A DNA stretch of 64,000 nt from Archegozetes longisetosus. Lineage: Eukaryota > Arthropoda > Arachnida > Sarcoptiformes > Trhypochthoniidae. The notes under the pieces are model-generated. The model did not search any database, had not been told where the DNA came from, and was given only the letters and a program-made list of their open reading frames with translations. This document shows positions 26,623 to 37,676 of this stretch, piece by piece. The stretch spans positions 18,478,220 to 18,542,219 of the forward strand of contig JAEMBT020000001.1 in the NCBI GenBank assembly GCA_018873245.2, given 5' to 3'. A program made the position numbers and the translations under genes. Every line of letters begins with the position of its first letter. Positions within the stretch are counted from its first letter, which is position 1.

Positions 26623-26731
26623 TATCTCTTGATTATTAGCTCAATTTTTAATTTATTTATCAATTTATTAACTTAATATCTTATAATACCTTTTAAGATC
26701 TTGTAATACCTCTTAAGTAAAATTTTGACTA

Positions 26732-26835
26732 TAGAATTCTGGAAAAATTCTGTGAAAATTCTGAAAAAATTCTGTGAAAATTCTGAAAAAATTCTGTGAA
26801 AATTCTGAAAAAATTCTGAAAAAATTCTGTAAAAA
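26732..26835. repeat. AAAATTCTG-type minisatellite in the transporter 3' UTR
   Basis: About nine units of 10-11 bp, arranged as 20-21 bp pairs alternating AATTCTGTGAAAATTCTGAA and AATTCTGAAAA forms. Confidence 0.9.
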
Positions 26836-26844
26836 TACGACTTA

Positions 26845-26850
26845 AATAAA
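26845..26850 (+). promoter_or_regulatory. Poly(A) signal AATAAA of the transporter gene
   Basis: Exact hexamer 223 bp after the stop, followed by a T-rich stretch, and 160 bp before the next start codon. Confidence 0.6.
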
Positions 26851-27009
26851 TATTTATTTTTGATGATTATATGTTTTATTCAAATCTAAATCTAAGTCTT
26901 TTTTATTGATAAATGCTTTCAATACTTGAACTTTGTACTAACTCTTATAAGATGTTTCCAAAGTAGTTTGTCGTAAAAGTGGTTTTCCATACAATTCAAC
27001 TAGACTAAG

Positions 27010-30000
27010 ATGTCTCCATTAATTCAGATTATATTGTTAGTAGTTATAGTTAATTCTGTAGTTTCTAACCCGATCAACACTTTTTATGATGATACACCAA
27101 AATGTGATTACAGTAATTGTCCAAAACCAGATCCTAATAAATTGAACATACATCTAGTGGCTCACACTCACGATGATGTCGGTTGGCTTAAGACTGTTGA
27201 TCAATACTATTATGGCTCGAATGCTGATATCCAAAAAGCAGGCGTTCAATATATTATTGACTCTGTGATTAATTCACTTCTTCAAAATGAAAATAGAAGA
27301 TTCATTTACGTTGAAACTGCATTCTTCTGGAAGTGGTGGAACGAACAAGACTCTAATGTTAAGAAAAAGGTTAAAGATCTTGTAGAAAGTGGTAAGTTAT
27401 AAGATAGAAAAAATTTAGAGAAGTTTGAAATAGAAAGTCTCAAAAGTTGATCTGTTGTGATGGAATGATTTAAATTGAAGGTCGACTTGAGTTCATAAGC
27501 GGTGGTTGGAGTATGAATGACGAGGCAACTACTCATTATAATCCAATTATCGATCAGATGACGTGGGGCTTCAGAAGACTTCAAGACCTTTTTGGAAAAT
27601 GTGGTATTCCCAAGATTGCTTGGCAAATTGATCCTTTTGGACATTCTAGGGAACAAGCTAATATATTCGCGCAAATCAATTTTGATGGGCTTTTCTTCTC
27701 GCGTTTGGATCATCAAGATAGAGAAGTCAGAGCTTGGAATAAGACTTTGGAGCTCGTTTGGAAAGGAAGCGATGATTTGGGAAAATCTTCGGATTTGTTT
27801 ACTGGTGCTATGCACTTGGGATATGGTATTTATTATTTTTAAAGCTTTACTAATGTTTTAGAGATTTATACGTGCTTTAAAACTTTATATGTATTTTAGA
27901 GCTTTACACATGTTTTAAAGCTTTATGCGTGTCTCACAAACTTTACTCTCTTAAGGCCTAACCAAACAATTCTGTTGGGATTTGATCGACTGCAAAAATG
28001 ATCCTTTTATTGATGATCCAGAATCAGAAGATTACAATGTTGATCAAATAGTTGATAGTTTTCTGGCTTATGTCAAACAATACTCACTATTTTATGCAAC
28101 AAATAACGTAATGTTTCCGATGGGAGAAGATTTTCAGTACCAGAACGCAAACGCCTGGTTCAAAAACTTGGATAAGCTTATCAAATACGCGAATGCCAGA
28201 CAAGCCAAAGGAAGCAATGTCAACTTATTCTATTCAACTCCATCCTGCTATCTTTATGCAATTCATCAGTCAAACAAAACCTTTACCACTAAATCCGATG
28301 ACTTCTTTCCCTATGGATCAGATCCCCATTCTTATTGGACTGGATATTTTACGAGTAGACCAGCCATCAAGAGATACGAAAGAGTTGGTAATAACTTCTT
28401 ACAAGTCTGTAAACAAATCGATGTTTTGGCTCAACTTAAAGGAAGACTTGACAATGACATAAGTGCTTTAAGAGAAGCGATGGGTATTTTGCAGCATCAT
28501 GACGCAGTGGCAGGTATTTTACGATAAAAATTTAATATTTTTCTATTTTCTGAACTAATAAAGATTCTCAACTTTTTAGGAACTGAGAAACAACATGTGG
28601 CCAACGATTATGCGCTCAAATTATCGAAAGGAATTGAAAAATGCAAGAAAGTAGTGAACGAAGGCTTTAAGAACCTGTTACCAAAACCTGATTCTAAACA
28701 ACAGGTCAATCAAGTCTTTTGTGAAAATCTTAATATAAGCGCGTGTGCCATAACTGAAGGCAATGGCTCAATTGCTGTCACTATTTATAACCCGATCGGA
28801 CGTTCAATTTCACAATTGATTCGATTACCGATAACTAATAAAGCGTATCAAGTCTTTGATCCAAATGGAAAGAGTGTTGACTCGAATATTGTCCCGATTC
28901 CTAATTTTATACTGAATATTCCGGGAAGAGTTAGTAATGCGAAGAACGAATTAGTGTTTAAGGCAGACGTACCCGCACTCGGATTCGCCACTTATCTCGT
29001 CAAACAAAATAGCGTTGAATCGACTTCTAAGGCATCGGTTGTCACAAAAATAACTCAAAGTTTATCATTAAAAGCAAAAAGTTTTAATGTTGTGTTTGAA
29101 GCTGACGGAGCACTAAAGGGAATTGAATTAAATGGAAATTTTGTAAAACTTGGACAAGAATTCGAATATTATAAGGGCATGAAAGGGGATAATAGAGATG
29201 CAGATCATAGAGCATCGGGAGCTTACGTTTTTAGACCTGATGGGCAAACACCGGTTCGCATGACAAAAATAGTTGAATCGAATTTAGTGGAAACCGAAGT
29301 GGCGAAAGAAGTCCATCAAAAGTTGAATTCTTACATAACACAAGTCGTACGCGTTTATCCCAATGAAGATTTTGTTGAGTTTGATTATGTAGTCGGACCC
29401 ATTCCTGTCGACGATAATATCGGAAAGGAAATTGTTCTTCGATTCGATTCGAACCTCACAACAAATGGTGTTTTCTATACTGATGCAAATGGACGTCAAA
29501 TTCTTAAAAGAGTCCGTAATTTTAGGCCGACCTGGAATTACACAATAACTGAACCAACTTCTGGCAACTACTATCCCGTCAACTCTAGAATTTTCATTAG
29601 AGATGAAAAACAAGGCATTCAAATGACTGTTCTCAATGACAGATCACAAGGAGGTACGAGTCCTATCGATGGATCAGTTGAACTCATGGTTCACAGAAGA
29701 CTCCTCTATGACGACAGGTTTGGTGTCGGGGAACCACTTTCTGAACCGGGTTTTGATGGCAAAGGTTTAGTCATCAGAGGAAAACATTGGTTATTGGTTT
29801 CTAGTATCAAAGATGCCGCTAAACAACACAGAGATATCGCTCAAAGAATATTTTTGGAACCATTGATCACGTTTTCAACTTATAAAACTGAATCTGATTA
29901 TTATAAAAACTTTGAAACTTCATATTCAGGACTTATAAACGAATTACCAAAAAATGTTCATTTGTTGACATTAGAGCAATGGAAAGATGACAGCTATTTA

Positions 30001-30297
30001 TTACGTTTGGAACATTTCTATCAAACGAATGACGATCCCGAAGGACTTTCGAAACCAGTTACCGTTGATTTGAAGAGTTTGTTCAAACCATTCGTTATTA
30101 CAGAAGCGTCTGAACAAACGTTAGGCGCTAATCAGGCGTTAAGTTCTGCTAAACGTTTAGACTTCAAGACATATGACACAAATACAAACGAACCGAAGAA
30201 ATATGAATTCAATGCTAAAGACCTGACCGTAACTTTGACTCCAATGCAAATCAGAACTTTCATTATCAAAGTTAAACCGCAAGCGATGTTTAACTAA
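27010..30297 (+). CDS. Lysosomal alpha-mannosidase, glycoside hydrolase family 38 (1000 aa)
   Basis: Zinc-dependent exo-alpha-mannosidase that degrades N-glycan mannose in the lysosome. Exons are 27010-27391, 27481-27825, 27956-28513 and 28580-30297, giving 1000 residues, close to the roughly 1010 of mammalian MAN2B1. A signal peptide ([19 protein letters not shown]) comes first. Catalytic-domain motifs are [11 protein letters not shown] (residues 52-62, zinc ligands His54 and Asp56 by family analogy), then WQIDPFGHS with the expected nucleophile Asp178, then HHDAVAGTEKQHV (from 423) with a further zinc ligand. The large last exon carries the middle and C-terminal beta domains and has motifs such as NDRSQGGTS and [20 protein letters not shown]. 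The enzyme looks intact. It begins 388 bp after the transporter stop and ends 321 bp before the OPA3-like start, all on the same strand. Confidence 0.97.
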
Positions 30298-30355
30298 CTT
30301 TTAAACAGTTGCAAATTTTCAAAGTCCCAAAGTTTGAATTTTCGAATTAAAGGAT

Positions 30356-30361
30356 AATAAA
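30356..30361 (+). promoter_or_regulatory. Poly(A) signal AATAAA of the mannosidase gene
   Basis: Exact hexamer 59 bp after the stop codon. Confidence 0.6.
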
Positions 30362-30618
30362 AGTTACAAAAGTAGCAAATTATAGATTTAGTTAAATGGT
30401 TAAATAAAACGAATTAAAGAATACAATAATTGAATGCTAAACAAATTGTGTCGTACTTTATGAGAGCATAGTTAAAGTGTTGTCATAGCAAATAACAGCT
30501 GACATTCACTCTCGTATTTCAATAGATTGCATAATAACTAAATATCATGTTTTTGATTAACCTATCAAAACAAGTATTGATTGCAATAAGTTGACATCAC
30601 AAGACAAAATCTTAAGAA

Positions 30619-31191
30619 ATGGTTGCGGGTGCATTTCCACTCATCAAATTAGGTGCACTAGCGTTCAGACAAGTAGCCAAACCGATCGCCAACTCAATCA
30701 AGAATCGTGCGAAAGAGAGTCCATTCTTTCGAACATATATATGTATGCCTCCGGCTCAGCTCTACCATTGGATCGAAGTCAATGTCAAGATGAAAATGTT
30801 GGGTTTGGGTAAACCTTCTCAAGTGCAGAAATTGAATGAAACGATGGCTATTGAATTGGGAGCAGAACTATTGGGAGAGACTATTATTTTCTTATCGGCT
30901 GCCGCCACCATTGCTGCTGAATATATCAGGCAGACCAGAAAATCAGCCGCAGAAGCCCTCGCCACCGAAGAAAAATGGAATAACGTTGAAAATAGAATAG
31001 AAGAATTAGAATTTCTGGTCGATAAACAATCGGTAGAAATTAAAGAATTAACTCGTTTATTATATGCCTTGCAGACGGCCACTAAACAAAATACTAATAA
31101 TCTACTTGAAAGTAAAACTAATGATAATAAAGGTTTAATCGGTAAAGCTATTGTTGATGTCACCGATAAGTTGAGCGGTAAAATTAAGTGA
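30619..31191 (+). CDS. OPA3: OPA3-like mitochondrial protein (190 aa)
   Basis: Member of the OPA3 family, proteins of the mitochondrial membranes linked to organelle morphology and, in humans, to optic atrophy and 3-methylglutaconic aciduria. The N-terminus MVAGAFPLIKLGALAFRQVA matches the conserved family start. It continues with KPIANSIKNRAKESPFFRTY, then PPAQLYHWIEV, a Gly/Leu stretch, and the conserved ELGAELLGETIIFLSAAATI hydrophobic segment (about residues 79-98). A charged coiled coil (about 117-155, heptads around VENRIEELEFLVDK) follows, with a polar tail. The gene is uninterrupted, whereas the human gene has an intron in its coding region, so either intron loss or an old retrocopy is possible. 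The open frame, near-complete family length and own poly(A) signal argue that it is functional. Confidence 0.95.
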   Translation: MVAGAFPLIKLGALAFRQVAKPIANSIKNRAKESPFFRTYICMPPAQLYHWIEVNVKMKMLGLGKPSQVQKLNETMAIELGAELLGETIIFLSAAATIAAEYIRQTRKSAAEALATEEKWNNVENRIEELEFLVDKQSVEIKELTRLLYALQTATKQNTNNLLESKTNDNKGLIGKAIVDVTDKLSGKIK

Positions 31192-31316
31192 TTGTTAGTT
31201 TTAATTTAGTTACTATAGTCTTGTAAATAACTTTTTTGTTTAATATAAATAGATTAGTGTTTCAATTGATTGCTGACTCCATTTTAGTGAAAATTATTAA
31301 TATTATATTGAAATTA

Positions 31317-31322
31317 AATAAA
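31317..31322 (+). promoter_or_regulatory. Poly(A) signal AATAAA of the OPA3-like gene
   Basis: Exact hexamer 126 bp after the stop, followed by a T-rich stretch. Confidence 0.6.
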
Positions 31323-31347
31323 TGAAAACCTTTTTTGATCATTTTGT

Positions 31348-31353
31348 TTTATT
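31348..31353 (-). promoter_or_regulatory. Possible poly(A) signal of the second SDR gene
   Basis: AATAAA on the minus strand (TTTATT as printed) is about 190 bp past the SDR stop and faces the OPA3-like signal 26 bp away. Confidence 0.4.
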
Positions 31354-31540
31354 TGAAATATAAAAGTTAGGTCATGGGATATATATTTGGCATTCAATCG
31401 GTAGTTATATATCTTGTAATAAATGCAACTAATTTGAACTTATTTTCCAATTAAGATCAAGTTGATAATTATGCGAGACAACAATAACGTAGTTATTTGG
31501 CTAAAAAGGGACAATTCTATAAATTTGACGATCATTTATA

Positions 31541-32830
31541 TTAGTGATGATTTCGATGATCTCTATCATTGTAATGTGAACGACCCATCGGTGCGTTAGA
31601 ACCTGGAGGTTCAACTGCATAATCCAGGAACTCAAATAGCAATTGAGATACTTTTATTGGGCATATCCTGAATAAATAACAAATATCTATCATTCTCCAA
31701 TTCAATTCAAACTCTAATTGGTTTAAGTACCTGAAAATCAAATAAATCAATCGGAAAGTAAAAGGAATGACAATAAATGTTTCTTCTTTCAGAATTCCAT
31801 CGACCATCTGATCGACTGCATAGTCAAGTGCCATAATCGGTAAGATTTTGGGAAATCGAGTTCTTGTAGGAATGTTAATACCCGTCCCACTTATACCGAG
31901 TGGACATATTGTCGTCAGTTTTATTTGCAAGTCTTTGTCCATTTCATGGAGTTCTTTGGCTAACGACGACATGAGACCTACCACACCATATTTTGATGAA
32001 CTTTGCATAAATTAAAATACATATAGATTACAATTATAGACAAAATATATTTCTCTATAACTGTGTTGAAATCAAAACTTTATAAAAGATCAAACATCGA
32101 TTCAACTCAAATACCCGTAAGCTGTGAAGTAAGGACTTCCCATAATTCCAGCTGAAGAAGAAATGGCGACAATATGTCCGCGACCGCATTCTTCCATAAC
32201 AGGCAAAAATTGTTTGATTGTCTGAAAGGAATAAGTCTATTGAACAACTGAATATTGCAAACAATATACTAATTGCAAATACCCAAAAGTGAGACATAAT
32301 ATTGACATCAAATGTTCTCCTAATCTGATGATAAGTCAATTGTTTGAATGGGAGACACGGAACGACTCCGGCATTATTGATCAACATATAGATATCTCCG
32401 ACTTGTTGTCTGACCTGTTGAGCTAAAACTTCCACTTTCTTTTCATCGCTCACATCAATAGTGAAGGGATAAGCGATTCCACCGATTTTACGGATTAGTT
32501 GTGCGGTTTTTTCCACTGAATCCTAATAAAAAAAAATTAGTCAATAAATTAATAAATCAAACGATGAAAGGAAAAAAGTATTAAACAAATAACTACTCGA
32601 TTAATATCCCAAAGAACAGTAACGGCATTCAATTTAGCAAATCTAATAGCAATAGCTCTACCAATGCCACTTCCAGCACCAGTAATGAGAACAATTTGTC
32701 CATGAATAGATTTGCTGGTAACAGGAACAAAACATTTAACGAATTGTTGAGTAATTGATATAATTATACGTATGCATAGATTTAGTATTTCAAGTGTAAA
32801 TAAAAATAAATTAAATAAACACAATATCAT
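31541..32830 (-). CDS. SDR16C-type short-chain dehydrogenase/reductase (complete, 325 aa)
   Basis: Complete paralogue of the gene at the left edge. Minus-strand exons are 32597-32830, 32283-32522, 32115-32221, 31731-32000 and 31541-31667 (978 nt). Introns are 61-114 bp, all GT-AG. The N-terminal hydrophobic segment ([15 protein letters not shown] onward) should anchor it in ER membrane. The dinucleotide motif is [12 protein letters not shown], and Asp in LWDIN points to NAD(H). NNAGVV, Asn in [10 protein letters not shown], catalytic Ser in AISSSAG and the YGSSK Tyr/Lys pair follow. The YGSSK pair is rebuilt across an intron at the same codon and phase as in the paralogue. ICPLG and a hydrophobic C-terminal helix complete it. 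The family includes retinol dehydrogenase 10, DHRS3 and 17-beta-HSD11/13. The substrate is unknown. Confidence 0.96.
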
Positions 32831-34475
32831 TTTTAGATTTTTTTCATATTTATTTCTTTATTATTATTATTATTTTATTATTATTTTACTATTATTTTCT
32901 TTTACTATTATTTTATTGTTTTCAATTGATTTTTAAATAAACACTCTCTACAGCCCTTTGAGTAACTTTCTCTGTTATCGTATTATTTGATTTCTTACGA
33001 GTCAGTCAAAGTCTAATGCTTTTCAGAACTTCTATTCTAAGCTATTTCAATGCTAACTCTACTTTATATTTAGTAATGCTTCTTTTTATAATTATTTGTT
33101 CATTCCTTTTAAGTCAAGGATCAGAAAACAAATCAATTGTTTTTTAATACTTCAGTAATTTCGTTGTTTTATGTTCGTAAGTTTCTATAATTAAATAATT
33201 AATTAGTAGTTTAATAACGAGTGTTAACTGTAAAGATATTTAACTTTGAACTGAACTTATAATAGGATGCAAAATATATTAAAAGTAAGGAAGCACAAAA
33301 TCAGTGGCTCCTAGTGTCAACAAAATAGACAACATAAACACTTTATGGAATATTATAGCAATTAAATAGTGTTACTTATTTCTCTATCCTTGTTTGTCTA
33401 GACTTTGTATGAAATATAAGTTTAGTGAGAAGTAGTGACACCTTATTGCAATATATATATATATATATTATTGATTACGCGCTCAAATCAGATATCGCTT
33501 CAATGATTAGATATGATGATAGTGATAGATTGAACAATCACTATAAAATCCTTTTTACAAGTTAGCAATTTATAACTATGAATACTTTCTTAGAACAATA
33601 TGTCTTGTTTTATGTTTGTCAGTCAACGTTAACTCTTGCTTTAGAGTCTATTGTACTTTTGTGTTTTATATGTTGTATCGCATTTTTAGTTATCGTTATT
33701 TTCTATTAGTAATTCTTAATATATTTAATAAATTAAATCAAATTTAACAAACATAACGAGTAATTAAAATAGATATCAAAGAGTTTAAAACAAAAAACTC
33801 AAAGAAAAAGCAACAAAAAGGTGTAAATAATTAAAGTTGGAAATATTAAAATACTAAAAAGTAAAAAAAAGTAAAAAAAATAAAAATAAGAAATGAGATG
33901 CAAAGATAAAGTATATAGACAAAAAGGTGTAAATAGACAATCTAGAATTATAGAAAGAAAAATCAATTGCCCTATGGGTTAAGTGACAGCTTGTATCAAA
34001 TTGAACACACAGTAATGCATTCATTTTTAACAGAGAATAACCAGATAACAGATTCCTTTTACTTATATTTGCTAGCTTAACAATCGTTCACAGCTATCTC
34101 AAATTATGCTCTCTTATTGTACACTTTCTACCAGACTTTAATATATTAAGATATTAACAAACTTATCAAATATTCAACATAGTGATCAAAACAAAATAGA
34201 AATAAATACTACAATAAATGAATATAGATGAAAGATAGAGTAGTTGCAATCGTGGACCATAAAGTCCGCAACTATACTCTAGAGTGAAACAAGTATTGAT
34301 CGGATTCTTCAACGTACTTCTCATTGATAAAAATTCTTTGATCTCTATATCGCGCAAGCGTTCGATCGAAAATCGCGGAAAACGTCCGCCCCGTGAACGA
34401 TGTTCAGCTTAGACTACTTCTACAACTACTACAAGTTTAACCACTGAAGAAGCAACTGAAGCGAGTTTTACTCAA
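32831..34475. other. Intergenic upstream of the second SDR gene
   Basis: AT-rich with TTATT and GTAAAAAA low-complexity patches and a short AT run at 33453-33469. No exon was seen. It contains the CpG-dense segment reported separately. Confidence 0.6.
34351..34399. promoter_or_regulatory. CpG-dense segment, candidate promoter element
   Basis: Eleven CpG dinucleotides fall within 49 bp in a region otherwise nearly free of them. A hairpin-capable sequence (GTTGC...GCAAC with GGAC/GTCC inside) lies at about 34245-34275. It sits 400 bp upstream of the candidate first exon at 34800. Confidence 0.4.
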
Positions 34476-34541
34476 TGTTATGCTGAATCTCTTCAGATGT
34501 TATGCTGAATCTCTTCAAATGTTATGCTGAGTCTCTTCAAA
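34476..34541. repeat. 22-bp tandem repeat x3
   Basis: Units of TGTTATGCTGAATCTCTTCA plus two bases, one to two mismatches between copies. Confidence 0.95.
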
Positions 34542-34799
34542 TGTTTTGTTGTGGACAAATAGCATGTCTGACAACCATAAAGATTAACTTATAGTTGTTT
34601 TTGATTAAATGTTAGTACATATGAATAGTTTTTTATCGGCAATCAAATAAAACTTTTATTTGCCAGACAAATATCAACAATATATCAGATTTGAACAAAT
34701 TGAAAATAGACTCCAACTGATAAGACGGAAAAAGCGTGACAACAATCGAGTTAGTTAGAAAAGAATCGACATAAGAGAAATCCGAATAGTAGCAGTAGT

Positions 34800-34865
34800 A
34801 TGGCTGAAGAAGTTATATCAGAACGTCGTCAGCTACCACATATAAGCAACGATTCATTAATAAAG
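34800..34865 (+). CDS. Candidate first coding exon of an unidentified gene
   Basis: An ATG in good context (GTAGTATGG) opens 22 codons beginning MAEEVISERRQ and ending NDSLIK. It then meets a strong donor, AAG|gtaagc, in phase 0. The amino acid mix is protein-like (charged, few Ile/Asn/Tyr runs), unlike chance frames in this DNA. It follows a CpG-dense candidate promoter and about 200 bases that could be 5' UTR. No partner exon is certain; if real, its first intron is long and could cover much of the right half of the window. A weak possible second exon is at 35787-35840. Confidence 0.45.
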
Positions 34866-35786
34866 GTAAGCAGTAGATAGAAGTAGTTATTATTTTATAT
34901 GATTATTATTATTATTATTAATAGCTATTAGAGTTTTACTAAACTCAGTAAACAAAAACTTAGTGAAAATCTCCTAAAATTATGCTATCTGTTACAATAT
35001 ATCATATTTAATGGTCATTCTGTTGAATTGAGTAAACACCCATTCTATTATATTAAGTAAAACTACTAAAAGTTATTCTGTTAAAACTATCGGCCTCATA
35101 TAACTTACTACTTTAACCATCCTCTTTGTATACTTGTTGTGGTAACTATCTGCCACAAGTTTGCTTATAGATTGTCGAGTCATTTGAAACTAATTTGTTC
35201 TACCAGCTTAATTTACTAAATATTCTATATCTAAAAATCTTAATTTACTAAATATTCTATATCTACAAAATCTTAACAGTTAAATGAATGATTTATTTAT
35301 TTATCTTAAAGTTTCAAATATCTTTTAAAATTAACAATCTGATAGTATAAGATATAGGCGCAAAACTTTAGACACATAGAGTGACTGATAAAAGTGTTCT
35401 AATAACAAGATATTTATCAATAGATTATATAAAGCTTAGAAAACATTGGCTTAGTTTAAATAGAAAATATATTTATTTGATCTCATATATTGAGGACAGA
35501 GTTAGAAAATAATGTTTTTGTTAGAAGTGCATTGAACTCACAAATTTTTATTAAGCATTTAGACCCCCTTTTATCTAATCAGATGATAACACCTTCGGTA
35601 ATAACTTATATAATTGACTAATAAGCCATGTAATTGATGTTGGCTTTTGTTTATAAACACTGGCTTTCGTCTTACCCCTAAATGACTCAATTTTGACTTT
35701 TCTCATGTACTTTCGTTGTTTCACATTCTCTCCTATTCTCTCTCATTGACTCCCATTCTCTGCCATCCTCTCTATTGAATGAAAAG

Positions 35787-35840
35787 AGGCGACAATTTCC
35801 GTTGGTTGCATCAAAACGAAAGGCAAAAAGAGAGGAATTG
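35787..35840 (+). CDS. Weak candidate internal exon (18 codons)
   Basis: A long pyrimidine tract (from about 35712) ends at GAAAAG, followed by 54 open bases coding RRQFPLVASKRKAKREEL and a donor gtaatg. Its phase (0-0) matches the exon ending at 34865. The basic composition is unlike local chance frames, but the acceptor is separated from the tract and the evidence is thin. Confidence 0.15.
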
Positions 35841-36299
35841 GTAATGGTTAGCAAATTGATAGACATGGTGTATTATTGACAATAAAACATAAAACATAAA
35901 ACATTAAACATTAAACATTAAACTTTATAGAAGTTGACATATTAAGGATTGATTAAAACAATTAAAACAATTAAAACAATTAGATAAATAATGTTTAGAC
36001 AGATAAGTATGAAGGAGACATATGAAGTATAGATTAAAAAAGCATCAAAGTTAATTTAGAAACAATCTAATTATAATAAATGTAAAGTCATATAACAAAG
36101 CAGAAGTAGGAGTCAGTAAACTTGAAATCATGAGATATTAAGTGAAAAGCAACAAACATAGGACCAAATGATGAGGTCTATGTCCCTCACATTTGGCATT
36201 GTTCCATTTAATTCCTGATTGACTACATCTAGAAGAGTTTTGATCTATAACTTGAACACTTATTCTACACTATCTAATTTCGCACATTCCGCTCATTCA

Positions 36300-36508
36300 G
36301 TTGAATGCATGTAAGTCTGATGATTGTGTTGAATGCATGTAAGTCTGATGATTGCATTGAATGCTAGTAAGTCTAGAGATTCTAGCAAACGCTTGTAAGT
36401 CTACTCATTCTATTCAGTCATTATAAGTCTGGTTATTCTGTTCAATCATTGTAAGTCTGCTCATTATAAGTCTGCTCATTCTGCTCATTGACTGTTAGTC
36501 TACTATAC
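36300..36508. repeat. Degenerate 20-26 bp repeat (GTAAGTCTGATGATTG)
   Basis: Two nearly identical 26-bp copies, then about seven increasingly diverged units, each keeping the core TAAGTCT. Confidence 0.85.
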
Positions 36509-37336
36509 CTACGGATATAAGCTTTCATTTTGATAACCGTTGGACACATTTAGCCCTAAACATGTCTTGCATCTCCTACTTGTTGGCAAGGATAGTGTTT
36601 AGTCATTAGAGTAGTTTTTGCTCTTAATTTCCTTAATTCTGATCTAAACTTAGAATAAGCCAACTTTGGCTTTATATGTTTTTAGAGATTAATTTGAATT
36701 ATTTGTCTACTAACGGCTCATTTGGTGGAATTATGTTCTATTAAATAAATGTTTCCTAAACTAATTGATTTACTATAATAGAAGTATAAGAGGTTTTGAT
36801 TTTGCGACCACACGTGTCATCAACAACTATATCATATTAAGTAACATATAAATCAATACGTAACGCTTGTCTAAGATTGGATAGTATGCTAATTGAATGC
36901 AGATTGATACACTTTACTTCCTATCAACCACTTGTATTACATTTGTTTAGCATTCTTTCAGTCATACTACCTCTGTGTATTTCACTTTAATTTCAATTGT
37001 TTTTCATTTCGGTAAACTCTTTTCAATTGTTTTTTATTTTGACAAACTCTTTAGAAATTGTCTTTAACAGTCTTATAGTTGAAATGATGTTTATCTCTGA
37101 TTGTATATGAAGAAATCGATCTGTTTTTCAAATATATTTCGAAATCCAAATTGGCTTTTACTGAATAAATGAGAAAGGAGTTGAACGGCTCTCAAATGAG
37201 TTTTAGTTAGAAAATTGATTTTTCACATAAAACCTACTGAGTAAGAACATACTACTTGCCTATAAGTTAGTTTCTATTAAAATAGAACATCATGTTTATT
37301 TGACAGATGCCTGTTTCGCAATAATCCTCTTCTACT

Positions 37337-37339
<3 letters not shown>

Positions 37340-37378
<39 letters not shown>
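37340..37378. repeat. (CT)n microsatellite
   Basis: Perfect CT run. Confidence 0.97.
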
Positions 37379-37380
<2 letters not shown>

Positions 37381-37494
37381 CTTAATAACTCTTTTATGGC
37401 CAAAATTCAAATCAATGTATCACGACTTAGTCTTATTGAGGAATAAGGGTATGCAAGGCTTGACTAAGTAGAGTTTTGGAAACTATTTTATAGG

Positions 37495-37676
37495 TTATAG
37501 ATTATTCTGAAAGATATTTTAGATAGATTTTAGAATATTCTTGGACAAATTTCAAGTAGACTTTAGAATATTCTGAAAGTATTTTAGATAGAATTTAGAA
37601 TATTCTGAAAATATTTTAGATAGTTTTAGAATATTTTGAAACAATTTTAGATAGCTTTTAGAATATTCTAAAAGAT
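37495..37676. repeat. Degenerate repeat with core TTTTAGAATATTCTGAAA
   Basis: About five imperfect units of 30-38 bp, each with the palindromic core AGAATATTCT. Confidence 0.8.

Noticed and set aside
27306-27815. 169-codon antisense frame inside the mannosidase gene
   Set aside because: Shadow of the coding strand; it crosses a mannosidase intron and has no family resemblance.
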